This document shows, piece after piece, positions 36,866 through 44,557 of a DNA stretch of 44,557 bases (positions within the stretch are counted from its first letter, which is position 1; the number at the start of each line of letters is the position of its first letter). Below the pieces are notes generated by a model, which made no database searches, was not told the origin of the DNA, and worked only from the letters and a program-made list of their open reading frames with translations. Source of the stretch: an uncultured Pelagibacteraceae bacterium (GTDB lineage: Bacteria; Pseudomonadota; Alphaproteobacteria; Pelagibacterales; Pelagibacteraceae); contig CACMMN010000007.1 in the NCBI GenBank assembly GCA_902614905.1, forward strand, positions 1 through 44,557, written 5' to 3'. A program made the position numbers and the translations under genes.

Positions 36866-37938
36866 TCAAACCCAAAAAAGTTTTTATTATTACTTTTATA
36901 TGCAAAAATAACTTTGAATAACTCTCCCATTGAACTTTTATTTAAAAGTCTTGAAAGTGTTGTGATCATATATTTTTTTTGTTTTTCATTCATTTTTTTT
37001 TCCAGAATCTTAGCTCTTTCAATAATCCCCATTCTTTCTAAAAAAAATTTCTGTGTAACTACTCTCTTAACATTTAATTTTTTTTTTGAAAAAAATTCAT
37101 TTAGTAAGCTAAAATTTACCAATGAAGTGATATCTGCATTACCAATATACTTTATTAGGTTTTTTTTGTGAATTTGTCTATTTTTCATAACAATTTGTAT
37201 AGTACTTTCATTTAATGCTCCCATATATCCGTAATCAATTAATAGCACTCCTCCAGATAAAGATTTTATTTTTTTTACAATTTTACTTAATTCCAAAAGA
37301 CCCTGCTTTGGGTATTCAATAAATTTAAGTTTATTTAAAATTTTAAAAGACTTTAAGTTAATTAGATCACTCAATTTAGGTTTGCACTGTGTTTCCTCAA
37401 GAAATTTTCCATTAAAAATATAGCATTTTTCTAATAATTTTTTATCCTTAATAAAAAATTGTTTTATTGGTATTGCATCAAAAAATTCGTTTCCAAAAAA
37501 AATAATTGGACCGCCCTTTAAGTTTTTATAATCATTTATCCACTTTAAATTAGTTCCCTTTAATTTTTTTTTTTGAATCCTTCTTAAAAATTCACTTTTT
37601 TCATATAAAAAAAATTTTACAGAATTATTAAAGGTTGGAAAATTTTTAAAAGTTTTTACTAATACTTCTGATAAACTTCCATCACCTGGGCCAAGCTCAA
37701 CCAAGTTAAAAATTTTAGGTTTTCCTAAAGTTTCCCAACTCGATATTATCCATATAGCTATAATCTCAGAAAATAAATTTGATATAGTTGGAGATGTAAC
37801 AAAATCACCCTTTTTTCCAAAAGGCATTTTATTTGTATAGTACCCTATTTTTGGTTTGTATAATGCTCTATTTATAAAATCATCAACTTTAATTTTTCGA
37901 TTTTTTATAATATTAAATTTTTCAAGGGATTTTTTCAT
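36862..37938 (-). CDS. SAM-dependent methyltransferase, MidA/NDUFAF7 (DUF185) family
   Basis: The 358 residues match the MidA family: GYYTNKMPFGKKGDFVTSP (32-50), TISNLFSEIIAIW, the SAM loop ELGPGDGSL (81-89), and FFGNEFFDAIPIKQF. The mitochondrial homologue NDUFAF7 methylates an arginine in complex I during assembly, so a role in NADH dehydrogenase assembly is a reasonable guess. It is tied by ATGA overlaps to lgt before it and pgeF after it. Confidence 0.9.
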   Translation of the reverse strand: MKKSLEKFNIIKNRKIKVDDFINRALYKPKIGYYTNKMPFGKKGDFVTSPTISNLFSEIIAIWIISSWETLGKPKIFNLVELGPGDGSLSEVLVKTFKNFPTFNNSVKFFLYEKSEFLRRIQKKKLKGTNLKWINDYKNLKGGPIIFFGNEFFDAIPIKQFFIKDKKLLEKCYIFNGKFLEETQCKPKLSDLINLKSFKILNKLKFIEYPKQGLLELSKIVKKIKSLSGGVLLIDYGYMGALNESTIQIVMKNRQIHKKNLIKYIGNADITSLVNFSLLNEFFSKKKLNVKRVVTQKFFLERMGIIERAKILEKKMNEKQKKYMITTLSRLLNKSSMGELFKVIFAYKSNNKNFFGFE

Positions 37939-38693
37939 TTTCTACGTAATAGTAAAATACCTATAAATATCATAAGTATACTTAATAACATTCCCATACT
38001 TAATGATCCAAAGATATAACCAATTTGTTGGTCAGGTTCTCTAAAAATTTCAGAAAACAATCTAAATATTCCGTAAAAAAATAAAAAAGCAAAAGAACAG
38101 CTTCCCTCTTTGTAATTTTTACTAAAGTAGATTTTATTCATTATAACGAATAAAAATATACCTTCAAAAATAGCCTCGTACAATTGTGATGGATGTCTTG
38201 GAATATTATCGATTATCGGAAAGATAACACCCCAAATTAAATCGGTTGGTTTTCCGACAAGCTCGCTATTTATAAAATTTGCGATTCTTCCAAAAAAAAT
38301 TCCAATAGGTGCTGCAACAGCTATGAAATCAAAAAATATATACTTTTCTAAATTATTTTTTTTACAAAAAATAACAGTTGCTATTATAATTCCTATTAAA
38401 CCCCCGTGAAAAGACATCCCTCCTTGCCATATCATGATTATTTCTGAAGGATTTTTTAAGTAAAATTTTAAATTATAAATCAAGACATAACCTAGTCTCC
38501 CTCCTACAATTATACCTATAATTAGATAAGTTATTAAATCATCAATGTAAATCTTATGAATATTGTTTTTAATTAATATTTTCTTTATGTAAATCCATCC
38601 ACAGATTATCCCAAAAATATACGCTAGAGAGTACCAGTGAATTTTGATAAAAAATATTTCAAAAGCTACTGGATTCAAATTATTAATAAGCAT
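37935..38693 (-). CDS. lgt: Prolipoprotein diacylglyceryl transferase
   Basis: Inner-membrane enzyme that lipidates the lipobox cysteine of prolipoproteins, the first step of lipoprotein maturation. The 252 residues form about seven helices. Signatures are GGRLGYVLIYN (64-74), GGMSFHGGLIG (91-101) with the conserved His96, GRIANFINSELVG (135-147) and HPSQLYEA. It heads the seven-gene minus-strand series and is divergent from the ubiK-like gene. Confidence 0.96.
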   Translation of the reverse strand: MLINNLNPVAFEIFFIKIHWYSLAYIFGIICGWIYIKKILIKNNIHKIYIDDLITYLIIGIIVGGRLGYVLIYNLKFYLKNPSEIIMIWQGGMSFHGGLIGIIIATVIFCKKNNLEKYIFFDFIAVAAPIGIFFGRIANFINSELVGKPTDLIWGVIFPIIDNIPRHPSQLYEAIFEGIFLFVIMNKIYFSKNYKEGSCSFAFLFFYGIFRLFSEIFREPDQQIGYIFGSLSMGMLLSILMIFIGILLLRRK

Positions 38694-38732
38694 ATTATAA
38701 AATTAGAATATATTATTTTTAAAAGCAAAAGT

Positions 38733-38978
38733 ATGTCAAAATCTAAAATTTTATTAGAAAAATTAACAAGTTTACTTGCTCAAGGATTAATATCCTACAA
38801 AGACTTAAGCAATGAAGTAATTAATATAATTAAATCTCAGAGAGATGAAATCATTTTAAAAATGAAAATATCAACAAAAGAAGAAACAGATATTCTTAAA
38901 AGGAGAATTGAAAAGTTGGAAAACGAGATAAATAAATTAAAAAAAAATAAACGAACTAAAAAGGTAAAGAAATCTTAA
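38733..38978 (+). CDS. UbiK-like (BMFP domain) accessory factor
   Basis: A small 81-residue protein with an N-terminal helix, then STKEETDILKRRIEKLENEINKL, the membrane-fusogenic coiled-coil pattern (D/E-E-x-x-x-L-x-R-x-x-x-L-E) of the YqiC/UbiK family. UbiK helps ubiquinone synthesis in proteobacteria, and the gene is a common neighbour of lgt in alphaproteobacteria. I start it at ATG 38733; an in-frame ATG at 38637 would put 32 extra residues inside the lgt gene on the other strand. The end overlaps the histidine kinase gene by 23 bases. Family assignment rests on a short motif. Confidence 0.72.
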   Translation: MSKSKILLEKLTSLLAQGLISYKDLSNEVINIIKSQRDEIILKMKISTKEETDILKRRIEKLENEINKLKKNKRTKKVKKS

Positions 38979-40269
38979 CACTCAAACCGCCTAATTTTGA
39001 TTTATTTAAATCAATTTTCCCCCCATGGGATTTAACTACGTCAGATGCAATTGAAAGGCCAAGACCCACGCTTGATTTTGAGTCACCTCTTCCTTTATTT
39101 ATTTTATAAAAAGGTTTGAAAACATTTGAATATTCTGATTTTGGAATACCTGGTCCGTCATCTTCTATAATTATAACCATTGTTTTATTTAACTTTTTTA
39201 AGGAAAATGTAACTTTTTTTCCATACTTAAGACCATTGTCTATTATGTTGCTGAGACACCTTAATAATAAATTCTTTCGCCCATTAAAGTTTACATTTTC
39301 ATCAATATTTGAGGATATTAAAGCATTATCATATTTTTTTATTAAAGATTTGATTGTTTCTGAGATATTAAATGACTCATCTTTTTCAGAAGATGTCGAA
39401 CTAGCAAACTGCAAATATTCATTTAACATTTTCTCCATTTCCTCTATGTCCTCAGAAAGTTTTTTTGAAATATTGATGTCTTTGATAAAGGCTAATTGTA
39501 ACTTTATTCTTGTTAGCGGAGTTCTTAAATCGTGGCTTATTCCAGACAACATCTCAGATCTCTGATTTAAATGTCTTAAAATTCTCTTCCTCATTCTATC
39601 AAATTCAAATCCAGCTTGACGTATTTCAAGAGCACCAGAAGGCCGGAATTCACCAACATCTTCACCTCTTCCAAATTTTTCGGATGCTTTCGCTAAATTT
39701 ACGATTGGTCGTGTTTGGTTTTTTAAGAAAATTAAGGCAACTGTAATTAATAAAAACGCTGGGAACGTGATCCATAACGCAAATAATCTAGCCGATGTAC
39801 TGGTAACTCTTTCTTTAGGAATATAAAATTCAAAGTACCCATTAATATGTTTTATTCTTAATTCAATTAATCCTTTGAATTTTGTAGTATCAAACCAATA
39901 ACTTAAATTTCTGGATTTTAATTCTCTTCTCAAAGTACGATCCATAGGGCTGAACCATCTCTCCATATCTTGTTTTGGCAAGTCACCAAATGGAATAAAT
40001 TTTACAGTAAAGTTGTGATGTTCTTCAAATAAGTTTATTAGATTCTCTTTATTGTAATCTTCATTGTCATAAGCATCTAAAAAAAATTTAATTTCTCCTA
40101 TTAATGCATTTGTCATACCTTTATTTGTTTTTATCCACAAACTATCAAAAAAAACTACTGATATAGTGATTTGCAAAATAATGATTGGAGCTGCAACAAT
40201 TAAAAGAGCTCTATAAAATAATCTTTTTGGAAGTATTTCTTTAACAAATTTATTCAATCCATAAAACAT
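38956..40269 (-). CDS. Sensor histidine kinase, EnvZ-like
   Basis: The 437 residues have two membrane helices (about 20-42 and 160-182) around a periplasmic domain of about 115 residues, then a HAMP linker, the DHp box SGISHDLRTPLTR with phospho-acceptor His246, and an ATPase domain with DNGLKYG, EDDGPGIP and GLGLSIASDVVKSHGG. This is the EnvZ/OmpR class. It overlaps its response regulator gene by 20 bases. What it senses is not evident. Few two-component systems exist in SAR11-type genomes, which makes this one likely to matter. Confidence 0.93.
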   Translation of the reverse strand: MFYGLNKFVKEILPKRLFYRALLIVAAPIIILQITISVVFFDSLWIKTNKGMTNALIGEIKFFLDAYDNEDYNKENLINLFEEHHNFTVKFIPFGDLPKQDMERWFSPMDRTLRRELKSRNLSYWFDTTKFKGLIELRIKHINGYFEFYIPKERVTSTSARLFALWITFPAFLLITVALIFLKNQTRPIVNLAKASEKFGRGEDVGEFRPSGALEIRQAGFEFDRMRKRILRHLNQRSEMLSGISHDLRTPLTRIKLQLAFIKDINISKKLSEDIEEMEKMLNEYLQFASSTSSEKDESFNISETIKSLIKKYDNALISSNIDENVNFNGRKNLLLRCLSNIIDNGLKYGKKVTFSLKKLNKTMVIIIEDDGPGIPKSEYSNVFKPFYKINKGRGDSKSSVGLGLSIASDVVKSHGGKIDLNKSKLGGLSVKISLPF

Positions 40270-40927
40270 ATCCTGTACCTCTTATAGTTTGTAAATATTT
40301 TGGATTTTTTGGATTCATTTCAATTTTTTTTCTTAGTCTAGTAATAATAACGTCAATTGATCTTTCTTTTTCTAGATTAATAAGTTTTCCTATTTCTAGT
40401 CTACTGAAAACTTTACCAGGTTGATTTATCATTTTATCTAAAATTTTCTTTTCGGTTGTGTTAATTTTAAGTTCTTTTTTCTCTTTTATTATTAACAACT
40501 TTGTTAGATCAATTTTGATGTTTCCAAAATTTATAGCCCTTACGAGGTTCTTTTTTTGTGTTTTGGATAAAATATTTTTTATTCTCAATAGCAGTTCCTG
40601 TGGCTCAAATGGTTTCGGTAAATAATCATCTGCTCCAGATTCGAGTCCCTCAACCCTTTCTTTTGGTTCACCTTTAGCGGTCAAAAGTATTACTGGTGTA
40701 TCAATAAAGGATTTATTTTCATTTAAAAATTCCAAACCACTTTTGCCGGGCATCATAATATCTAAAATTATCAAATCAAATTTTATGATTGCAATCTTTT
40801 TTTGAGCTTCTTCAGCTGAATTAGCTGTATTTACCAAAAAACTTTTTTCATTTAAAAATTTTTTTACTAAATTTCTTATACCGTCATCATCGTCTACAAC
40901 TAATATATGTGCTTTATAGTTTTTCAT
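40250..40927 (-). CDS. OmpR-family response regulator
   Basis: The 225 residues have a receiver domain with the acidic triad VVDDDDG (10-16), phospho-acceptor Asp56 in LDIMMPGKSG, TAKG and the switch lysine in PKPFEP, then a winged-helix DNA-binding domain with NQPGKVFSRLEIG, RSIDVIITRLRKKIE and the final IRGTGYVLW. It pairs with the adjacent EnvZ-like kinase. Its start lies inside the end of the marR-like gene (14 bases), so three regulators are on one transcript. Confidence 0.95.
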   Translation of the reverse strand: MKNYKAHILVVDDDDGIRNLVKKFLNEKSFLVNTANSAEEAQKKIAIIKFDLIILDIMMPGKSGLEFLNENKSFIDTPVILLTAKGEPKERVEGLESGADDYLPKPFEPQELLLRIKNILSKTQKKNLVRAINFGNIKIDLTKLLIIKEKKELKINTTEKKILDKMINQPGKVFSRLEIGKLINLEKERSIDVIITRLRKKIEMNPKNPKYLQTIRGTGYVLWIE

Positions 40928-41357
40928 TTATTATTCTTTTTAATACCTGGTCAAAATTAAGCACTTCTTTTGCTGATGAGTTTAAAAAAGCTTTATAAAT
41001 TCTTTTTTTTTGAGAAAAAAAAATTTCGTTGTAAATTTTACTTCCTTTAGAACTTAAATAAATATGTCTAACTCTAGTATCTTTACTATCTTTTTTAAAT
41101 TCTAAAAAATCTAGCCTCTTCAAGTCATTTAGAACCCTATTTAAACTCTGCTTAGTTACATTTAATTTCTTTAATAGTTGTGAAATTGTAATTCCTTCAT
41201 AAAAAGATATTAAATGAAGAGATTTATGATGTGCAGTACCTAATTGATATTTTTTAAGTATTTTCTTGGGATCACTAAATGACTCCCTATAAGTGACAAA
41301 AATTTTTTCAATAAAACCTTTTAATTGTTCATCTTTTAAATAAAGAAGATCTTTCAT
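40914..41357 (-). CDS. MarR-family transcriptional regulator
   Basis: The 147 residues form a winged helix-turn-helix protein: GITISQLLKKLNVTKQSLNRVLNDLKR as recognition region (about 54-80, interrupted by no gap), DFLEFKKDSKDTRVRHIYLSSKG as the wing. Dimer helices flank it. MarR proteins usually repress their own gene and a neighbour. It is first gene of marR-ompR-envZ, an order also seen next to ilvE in other alphaproteobacteria. Ligand unknown. Confidence 0.9.
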   Translation of the reverse strand: MKDLLYLKDEQLKGFIEKIFVTYRESFSDPKKILKKYQLGTAHHKSLHLISFYEGITISQLLKKLNVTKQSLNRVLNDLKRLDFLEFKKDSKDTRVRHIYLSSKGSKIYNEIFFSQKKRIYKAFLNSSAKEVLNFDQVLKRIINEKL

Positions 41358-41372
41358 AATAAGTAAGTTATA

Positions 41373-41401
41373 TTGACATATTAAATTTAGGAAGTTATTT
41401 T
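41373..41401 (+). promoter_or_regulatory. Predicted ilvE promoter
   Basis: TTGACA at 41373-41378 is a perfect -35 hexamer; 17 bases later TATTTT (41396-41401) can serve as -10. Transcription would start near 41408, about 12 bases before the ilvE ATG at 41420. On the other strand a TATAAC (41372-41367) lies directly beside the TTGACA and may be the -10 of the marR operon, so the two promoters probably touch. Confidence 0.55.
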
Positions 41402-41419
41402 TTTATAAATTTTCTTTTT

Positions 41420-42304
41420 ATGATGATTCCTTACGATAAAAGAGACGGTAAAATTTGGTATAATTCTGAACTAGTAAATTGGTCAGATGTTAAGTTACAT
41501 GTTTTAAGCCATGGACTACATTACGCGAGTTGCGTTTTTGAGGGTGAGAGGGTTTACGATGGTGAAATTTTTAAATTAGAGGAACATACTTCTAGATTTT
41601 TTCACTCAGCAAAAAGAATGGGTTTTAAAATTCCTTATAGCGAGGATCAAATAAACAAAGCTAGCAAAAATATTATTTCAGTTCAAAAAGTTGAAAATGG
41701 TTATGTTAGACCAATTGCCTGGCGAGGTAGTGAAATGATGGCTATTTCAGCTCAACAAACAAAAATTCATGTAGCGATTGCAACCTGGGAGTGGGGATCT
41801 TATTTCGATCCAAAGTTAAAAGTTGAAGGAATAAAATTAAATATATCTAAATGGAAAAGACCTGCGCCAGATACAATACCTTGGGACACGAAAGCATCTG
41901 GATTATACATGATATGTACTTTGTCAAAACATGAAGCAGAGAGGGATGGATACACCGACTCTTTAATGTTAGATCATGAAGGTAATATTGCAGAAGCCAC
42001 TGGTGCAAATATCTTCTTTAAAGATAAAGATGGAAATCTACATACCCCAACACCTGACTCTTTCCTTGATGGCATCACAAGAAGAACAGTCATAGATATT
42101 GCAAAATCAAAAAATATAAAAGTAATTGAAAGAAAAATTACCCCAGATGAACTTAAAAATTTTACTGGTTGTTTTCTTACTGGCACTGCCGCAGAAGTAA
42201 CTCCGGTTTCACAAATAGCAAATTATAATTTTAAAGTTTGTAAAACAATTATCGAATTATCAGACTCCTATCAATTGATTGTAAGAAAAAAGAAAGCTGC
42301 TTAA
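41420..42304 (+). CDS. ilvE: Branched-chain amino acid aminotransferase
   Basis: PLP enzyme of fold type IV that makes or breaks down leucine, isoleucine and valine. The 294 residues begin with tandem ATG codons. Signatures: HGLHYASCVFEGERVYDG (31-48), PLP Lys158 in DTKASGLYM, the NIAEATGANIFF segment and LDGITRRTVIDIA. D-amino-acid aminotransferase and ADC lyase share the fold, but the EGERVY and the WDTKASG context fit IlvE. Its end abuts pgsA convergently with no spacer. Confidence 0.94.
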   Translation: MMIPYDKRDGKIWYNSELVNWSDVKLHVLSHGLHYASCVFEGERVYDGEIFKLEEHTSRFFHSAKRMGFKIPYSEDQINKASKNIISVQKVENGYVRPIAWRGSEMMAISAQQTKIHVAIATWEWGSYFDPKLKVEGIKLNISKWKRPAPDTIPWDTKASGLYMICTLSKHEAERDGYTDSLMLDHEGNIAEATGANIFFKDKDGNLHTPTPDSFLDGITRRTVIDIAKSKNIKVIERKITPDELKNFTGCFLTGTAAEVTPVSQIANYNFKVCKTIIELSDSYQLIVRKKKAA

Positions 42305-42886
42305 TTATTTATTATCTTCAGAAATTGCATGGTCAATTCCTTTTCTAAGGTAATCATAAGCTGTAAATAAAGTTAAGAAAGCCGAAAGCCATAAAATTAT
42401 AATACCAATAGTTTGAGCATTATAGTCTTGAAAATTCAAAATTTTATTACCAGTTTCCCCTGTTAATAAAATAGAAATTGAAAACATTTGTAAAAAAGTT
42501 TTCAATTTTGCAAGATTTGATACTGGTAAATTTACTTGCCCTTTTGCTAAAAATTCTCTGAGGCCAGATATCAAAATTTCCCTTATCAGAATAATAATCG
42601 CAGCTATAACCTCAAAATTTTTTATTGTTCCATCCATAACTAATAAAATTAGAGCTGTAGCTACGATAATTTTATCAGCAATGGGATCTAAAAGTTCACC
42701 AAGTTTAGATTCCTCTTTATACAATCTTGCTAAAAGACCATCTAAAAAGTCTGTAAAAGATGCAAGAACAAATAAAAAAAATGGAATCACATCTCCATAA
42801 AATCCTGGCAAATAAAATGTTAACACAAATATTGGGACTATAATTATACGGCCAATTGTCAGATAATTAGGAAATTTAAATTTCAT
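42305..42886 (-). CDS. pgsA: CDP-diacylglycerol-glycerol-3-phosphate 3-phosphatidyltransferase
   Basis: Inner-membrane enzyme that makes phosphatidylglycerol phosphate. The 193 residues have about four to five helices and the CDP-alcohol phosphotransferase signature: Asp49-Gly50-x2-Ala53-Arg54-x8-Gly63-x3-Asp67-x3-Asp71, with Asp46 just before. [12 protein letters not shown] at 7-18 is typical for PgsA. It overlaps the uvrC stop (ATGA); uvrC-pgsA adjacency is widespread among proteobacteria. Confidence 0.95.
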   Translation of the reverse strand: MKFKFPNYLTIGRIIIVPIFVLTFYLPGFYGDVIPFFLFVLASFTDFLDGLLARLYKEESKLGELLDPIADKIIVATALILLVMDGTIKNFEVIAAIIILIREILISGLREFLAKGQVNLPVSNLAKLKTFLQMFSISILLTGETGNKILNFQDYNAQTIGIIILWLSAFLTLFTAYDYLRKGIDHAISEDNK

Positions 42887-44557
42887 TCGTGAAAAAAGTT
42901 ATATATTTTTTTTGCAACCTTTTCCTCAACTCCCTCTACCGATTTTATTTCATCTAAACTAGCAGACTCGACAGCTCTAGCGGATCCAAAATGATTTAAT
43001 AAAGCTCTCTTTCTAATAGACCCGATCCCACTAATTTGATCAAGAAGCGATTTTTTTAAGCCCTTTTTCCTTTTTGCTCTATGAGCGCTTATCGCAAATC
43101 TATGCGCCTCATCTCTTATTCTTTGTAAAAAAAATAAAGTTGGGTCGTTTTTTTCAAATTTAAATTCTTTACCATTATGAAAAAAGGTTTCATTACCACT
43201 ATTTCTAAGTTTCCCCTTTGCAATTGCTATGACCGGGATTTCGTGGAGGCCCAATTCATTCATTGTTTCTCTTACTACTGAGTATTGGCCTTTTCCACCA
43301 TCAATTAAAATTAAGTCTGGCATTGTCAAATAATTATCTTTTTCTTGAATGGCTCGTTTGAACCTTCGATTAATAACCTCTCGCATCATGCCATAGTCGT
43401 CTTGCTCGTTATTTTTAATTTTAATATTAAATTTTCTATATCTTTTCTTTATAAAACCTTCTTCACCAAATGTAATTAATGCTCCTATGCTGTCAGTACC
43501 TTGAATATGACTATTATCATACACTTCTACTAAGTTAATATTGCTCTCAAGATCAAATTTTTGTGAAATGTTCTCAAATAAGTCTTTATTATTTTGGCTC
43601 TCATATATTTTTCTATTTAAACTATCTTTTGCATTTTTGAGAGCTTGATTAATGACTTTTAATTTTGAACCTTTTTTAGCAACTGAAATGCTAATTTGTT
43701 TATTTTCTTTTTTACTTAAAGTTTTTTCGATTAATAGTTTTTCTTTTATATCCTCACTTAAAATAATATTTATAGGTACACTTTTATTTTCATAAAATTG
43801 TGTAACGAAAGAATTAATTATATTACTTAAATTTTCATCTGGATCATGTTTGGGAAAAAAAGCTTGATTACCCCAATTTTGTTTGGACCTATAAAAAAAA
43901 ACTTGGATACAAGTTTTACCAGATTCTTTGTAACCAGCAATAACATCAGCCTCTACTAAGTTCGCTTCATTAATTCTCTGAGATGACTGAATAATATTGA
44001 GTGATTTAATTCTATCCCTAAGTATTGCAGCCTTTTCAAAATCTAGTTCATCGCTAGCAGTTTCCATTTGTGCCGATAAACTTTTTTGAATTTTTCTTGA
44101 TTTTCCAGAGACAAAGTCAATGGCATCATCTACAGATTTTTTATAATCACTCTCGTGTATAAAATTTACACAAGGACCAGAACATCTTTTAATTTGATAT
44201 AATATGCATGGTCTTTCCCTATTTTTAAATACAGTGTCATCACAGATTCTTATCTGAAATATTTTTTGGATCATTTTTATAGTCCAATTTGCAGAACCTG
44301 CAGATGCAAAAGGACCAAAGAAAAAACCCTCTTTATCCTTTTTTCCTCTATGTTTTTTTATTTGTGGCCACTTTTCTTTGTTACTAATAAAAATAAAAGG
44401 AAACGATTTATCATCTCTCAATAATATATTAAATCTTGGCTTATACTTTTTAATTAAATTGGCCTCTAATAGCAAAGCTTCACTTTCGTTTGAAGTTGTT
44501 GTTACTTCAAGTTTTCTAGTTTGAGATAACATTCTCTCAGTTCTAATAATATGATTT
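42883..44557 (-). CDS. uvrC: Excinuclease ABC subunit C, N-terminus beyond the window
   Basis: Nuclease of UvrABC nucleotide excision repair that makes both incisions. The frame runs open to the right edge: upstream of the internal Met at 44532 the codons read NHIIRTER, which continues the family pattern RTxRM, so the true start and most of the GIY-YIG nuclease (roughly 40-60 residues) lie outside. Present are [28 protein letters not shown], the UVR motif ([11 protein letters not shown]), the RNase H-like nuclease domain with DNSHIQGTD and [10 protein letters not shown], and C-terminal helix-hairpin-helix pairs ([17 protein letters not shown]). Confidence 0.96.
   Translation of the reverse strand, partial: NHIIRTERMLSQTRKLEVTTTSNESEALLLEANLIKKYKPRFNILLRDDKSFPFIFISNKEKWPQIKKHRGKKDKEGFFFGPFASAGSANWTIKMIQKIFQIRICDDTVFKNRERPCILYQIKRCSGPCVNFIHESDYKKSVDDAIDFVSGKSRKIQKSLSAQMETASDELDFEKAAILRDRIKSLNIIQSSQRINEANLVEADVIAGYKESGKTCIQVFFYRSKQNWGNQAFFPKHDPDENLSNIINSFVTQFYENKSVPINIILSEDIKEKLLIEKTLSKKENKQISISVAKKGSKLKVINQALKNAKDSLNRKIYESQNNKDLFENISQKFDLESNINLVEVYDNSHIQGTDSIGALITFGEEGFIKKRYRKFNIKIKNNEQDDYGMMREVINRRFKRAIQEKDNYLTMPDLILIDGGKGQYSVVRETMNELGLHEIPVIAIAKGKLRNSGNETFFHNGKEFKFEKNDPTLFFLQRIRDEAHRFAISAHRAKRKKGLKKSLLDQISGIGSIRKRALLNHFGSARAVESASLDEIKSVEGVEEKVAKKIYNFFHE

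Noticed and set aside
38637-38732. N-terminal extension of the ubiK-like gene to an upstream ATG
   Set aside because: It would overlap the lgt start region, and the family normally begins at the MSKSK-like helix; the ATG at 38733 fits better.

Overview
The window looks like a piece of a streamlined, AT-rich alphaproteobacterial genome, most likely a SAR11 / Pelagibacter-type marine bacterium. The reasons are the very high A+T content with Lys/Asn/Ile-rich proteins, almost no intergenic DNA (no gap reaches 300 bases), heavy use of ATGA and TAATG stop/start overlaps, alphaproteobacterial gene orders (ispH-thrB-rnhA; mutY / DUF721-dsbA-smc; rnhB-ccrM; marR-ompR-envZ; trmL / petABC), a CcrM-type methyltransferase, and a beta-carotene-to-retinal gene set typical of proteorhodopsin-bearing marine bacteria. 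The species assignment is inference; no rRNA is present. I count 52 complete or near-complete protein genes, uvrC cut by the right edge, one tRNA-Gln, and a doubtful signal-peptide start at the left edge.

Layout. (1) 106-7463, plus strand: aa3-type cytochrome c oxidase and its assembly genes (coxB, coxA, ctaB, a 41-residue CoxF-like protein, ctaG, coxC, SURF1), then thrC and a peroxiredoxin. (2) 19880-7458, minus strand, 12.4 kb of head-to-tail genes: DUF721/DciA-like, DsbA-like, a short SMC, the ATP synthase F0 genes (atpI, B, E, b', b), 43 bases, then crtI-crtB-crtY-blh (lycopene, beta-carotene, retinal), ispH, thrB, rnhA. (3) 19881-22003, plus: mutY and a flavin monooxygenase. (4) 24426-21994, minus: uracil-DNA glycosylase-like protein, rnhB, ccrM with its own promoter. 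(5) 24438-28336, plus: exported TPR protein, ispE, tRNA-Gln, CCA-adding enzyme. (6) 30113-28333, minus: trmL, hemF, greA. (7) 30182-32744, plus: cytochrome bc1 complex petABC. (8) 38693-32721, minus: lgt, midA-like, pgeF, prs, rplY, pth, ychF. (9) ubiK-like (plus); marR-ompR-envZ type regulators (minus); ilvE (plus); uvrC-pgsA (minus).

Together the window holds three proton-translocating modules (bc1 complex, aa3 oxidase, F0 ring and stator) and the pathway for retinal, the chromophore of the light-driven pump proteorhodopsin; the opsin gene, crtE and the F1 genes are not here. Two MEP-pathway genes (ispH, ispE) feed isoprenoid supply, and hemF and ctaB feed heme supply.

I did not find a clearly novel multi-gene system. 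The best second-look items are the SMC protein without a recognisable hinge, the ccrM promoter with two GANTC sites inside its core, the F0/retinal gene adjacency, the tRNA-Gln placed 4 bases before the CCA-adding enzyme start codon, a uracil-DNA glycosylase with no Fe-S cysteines, and a 16-bp perfect palindrome upstream of petABC.
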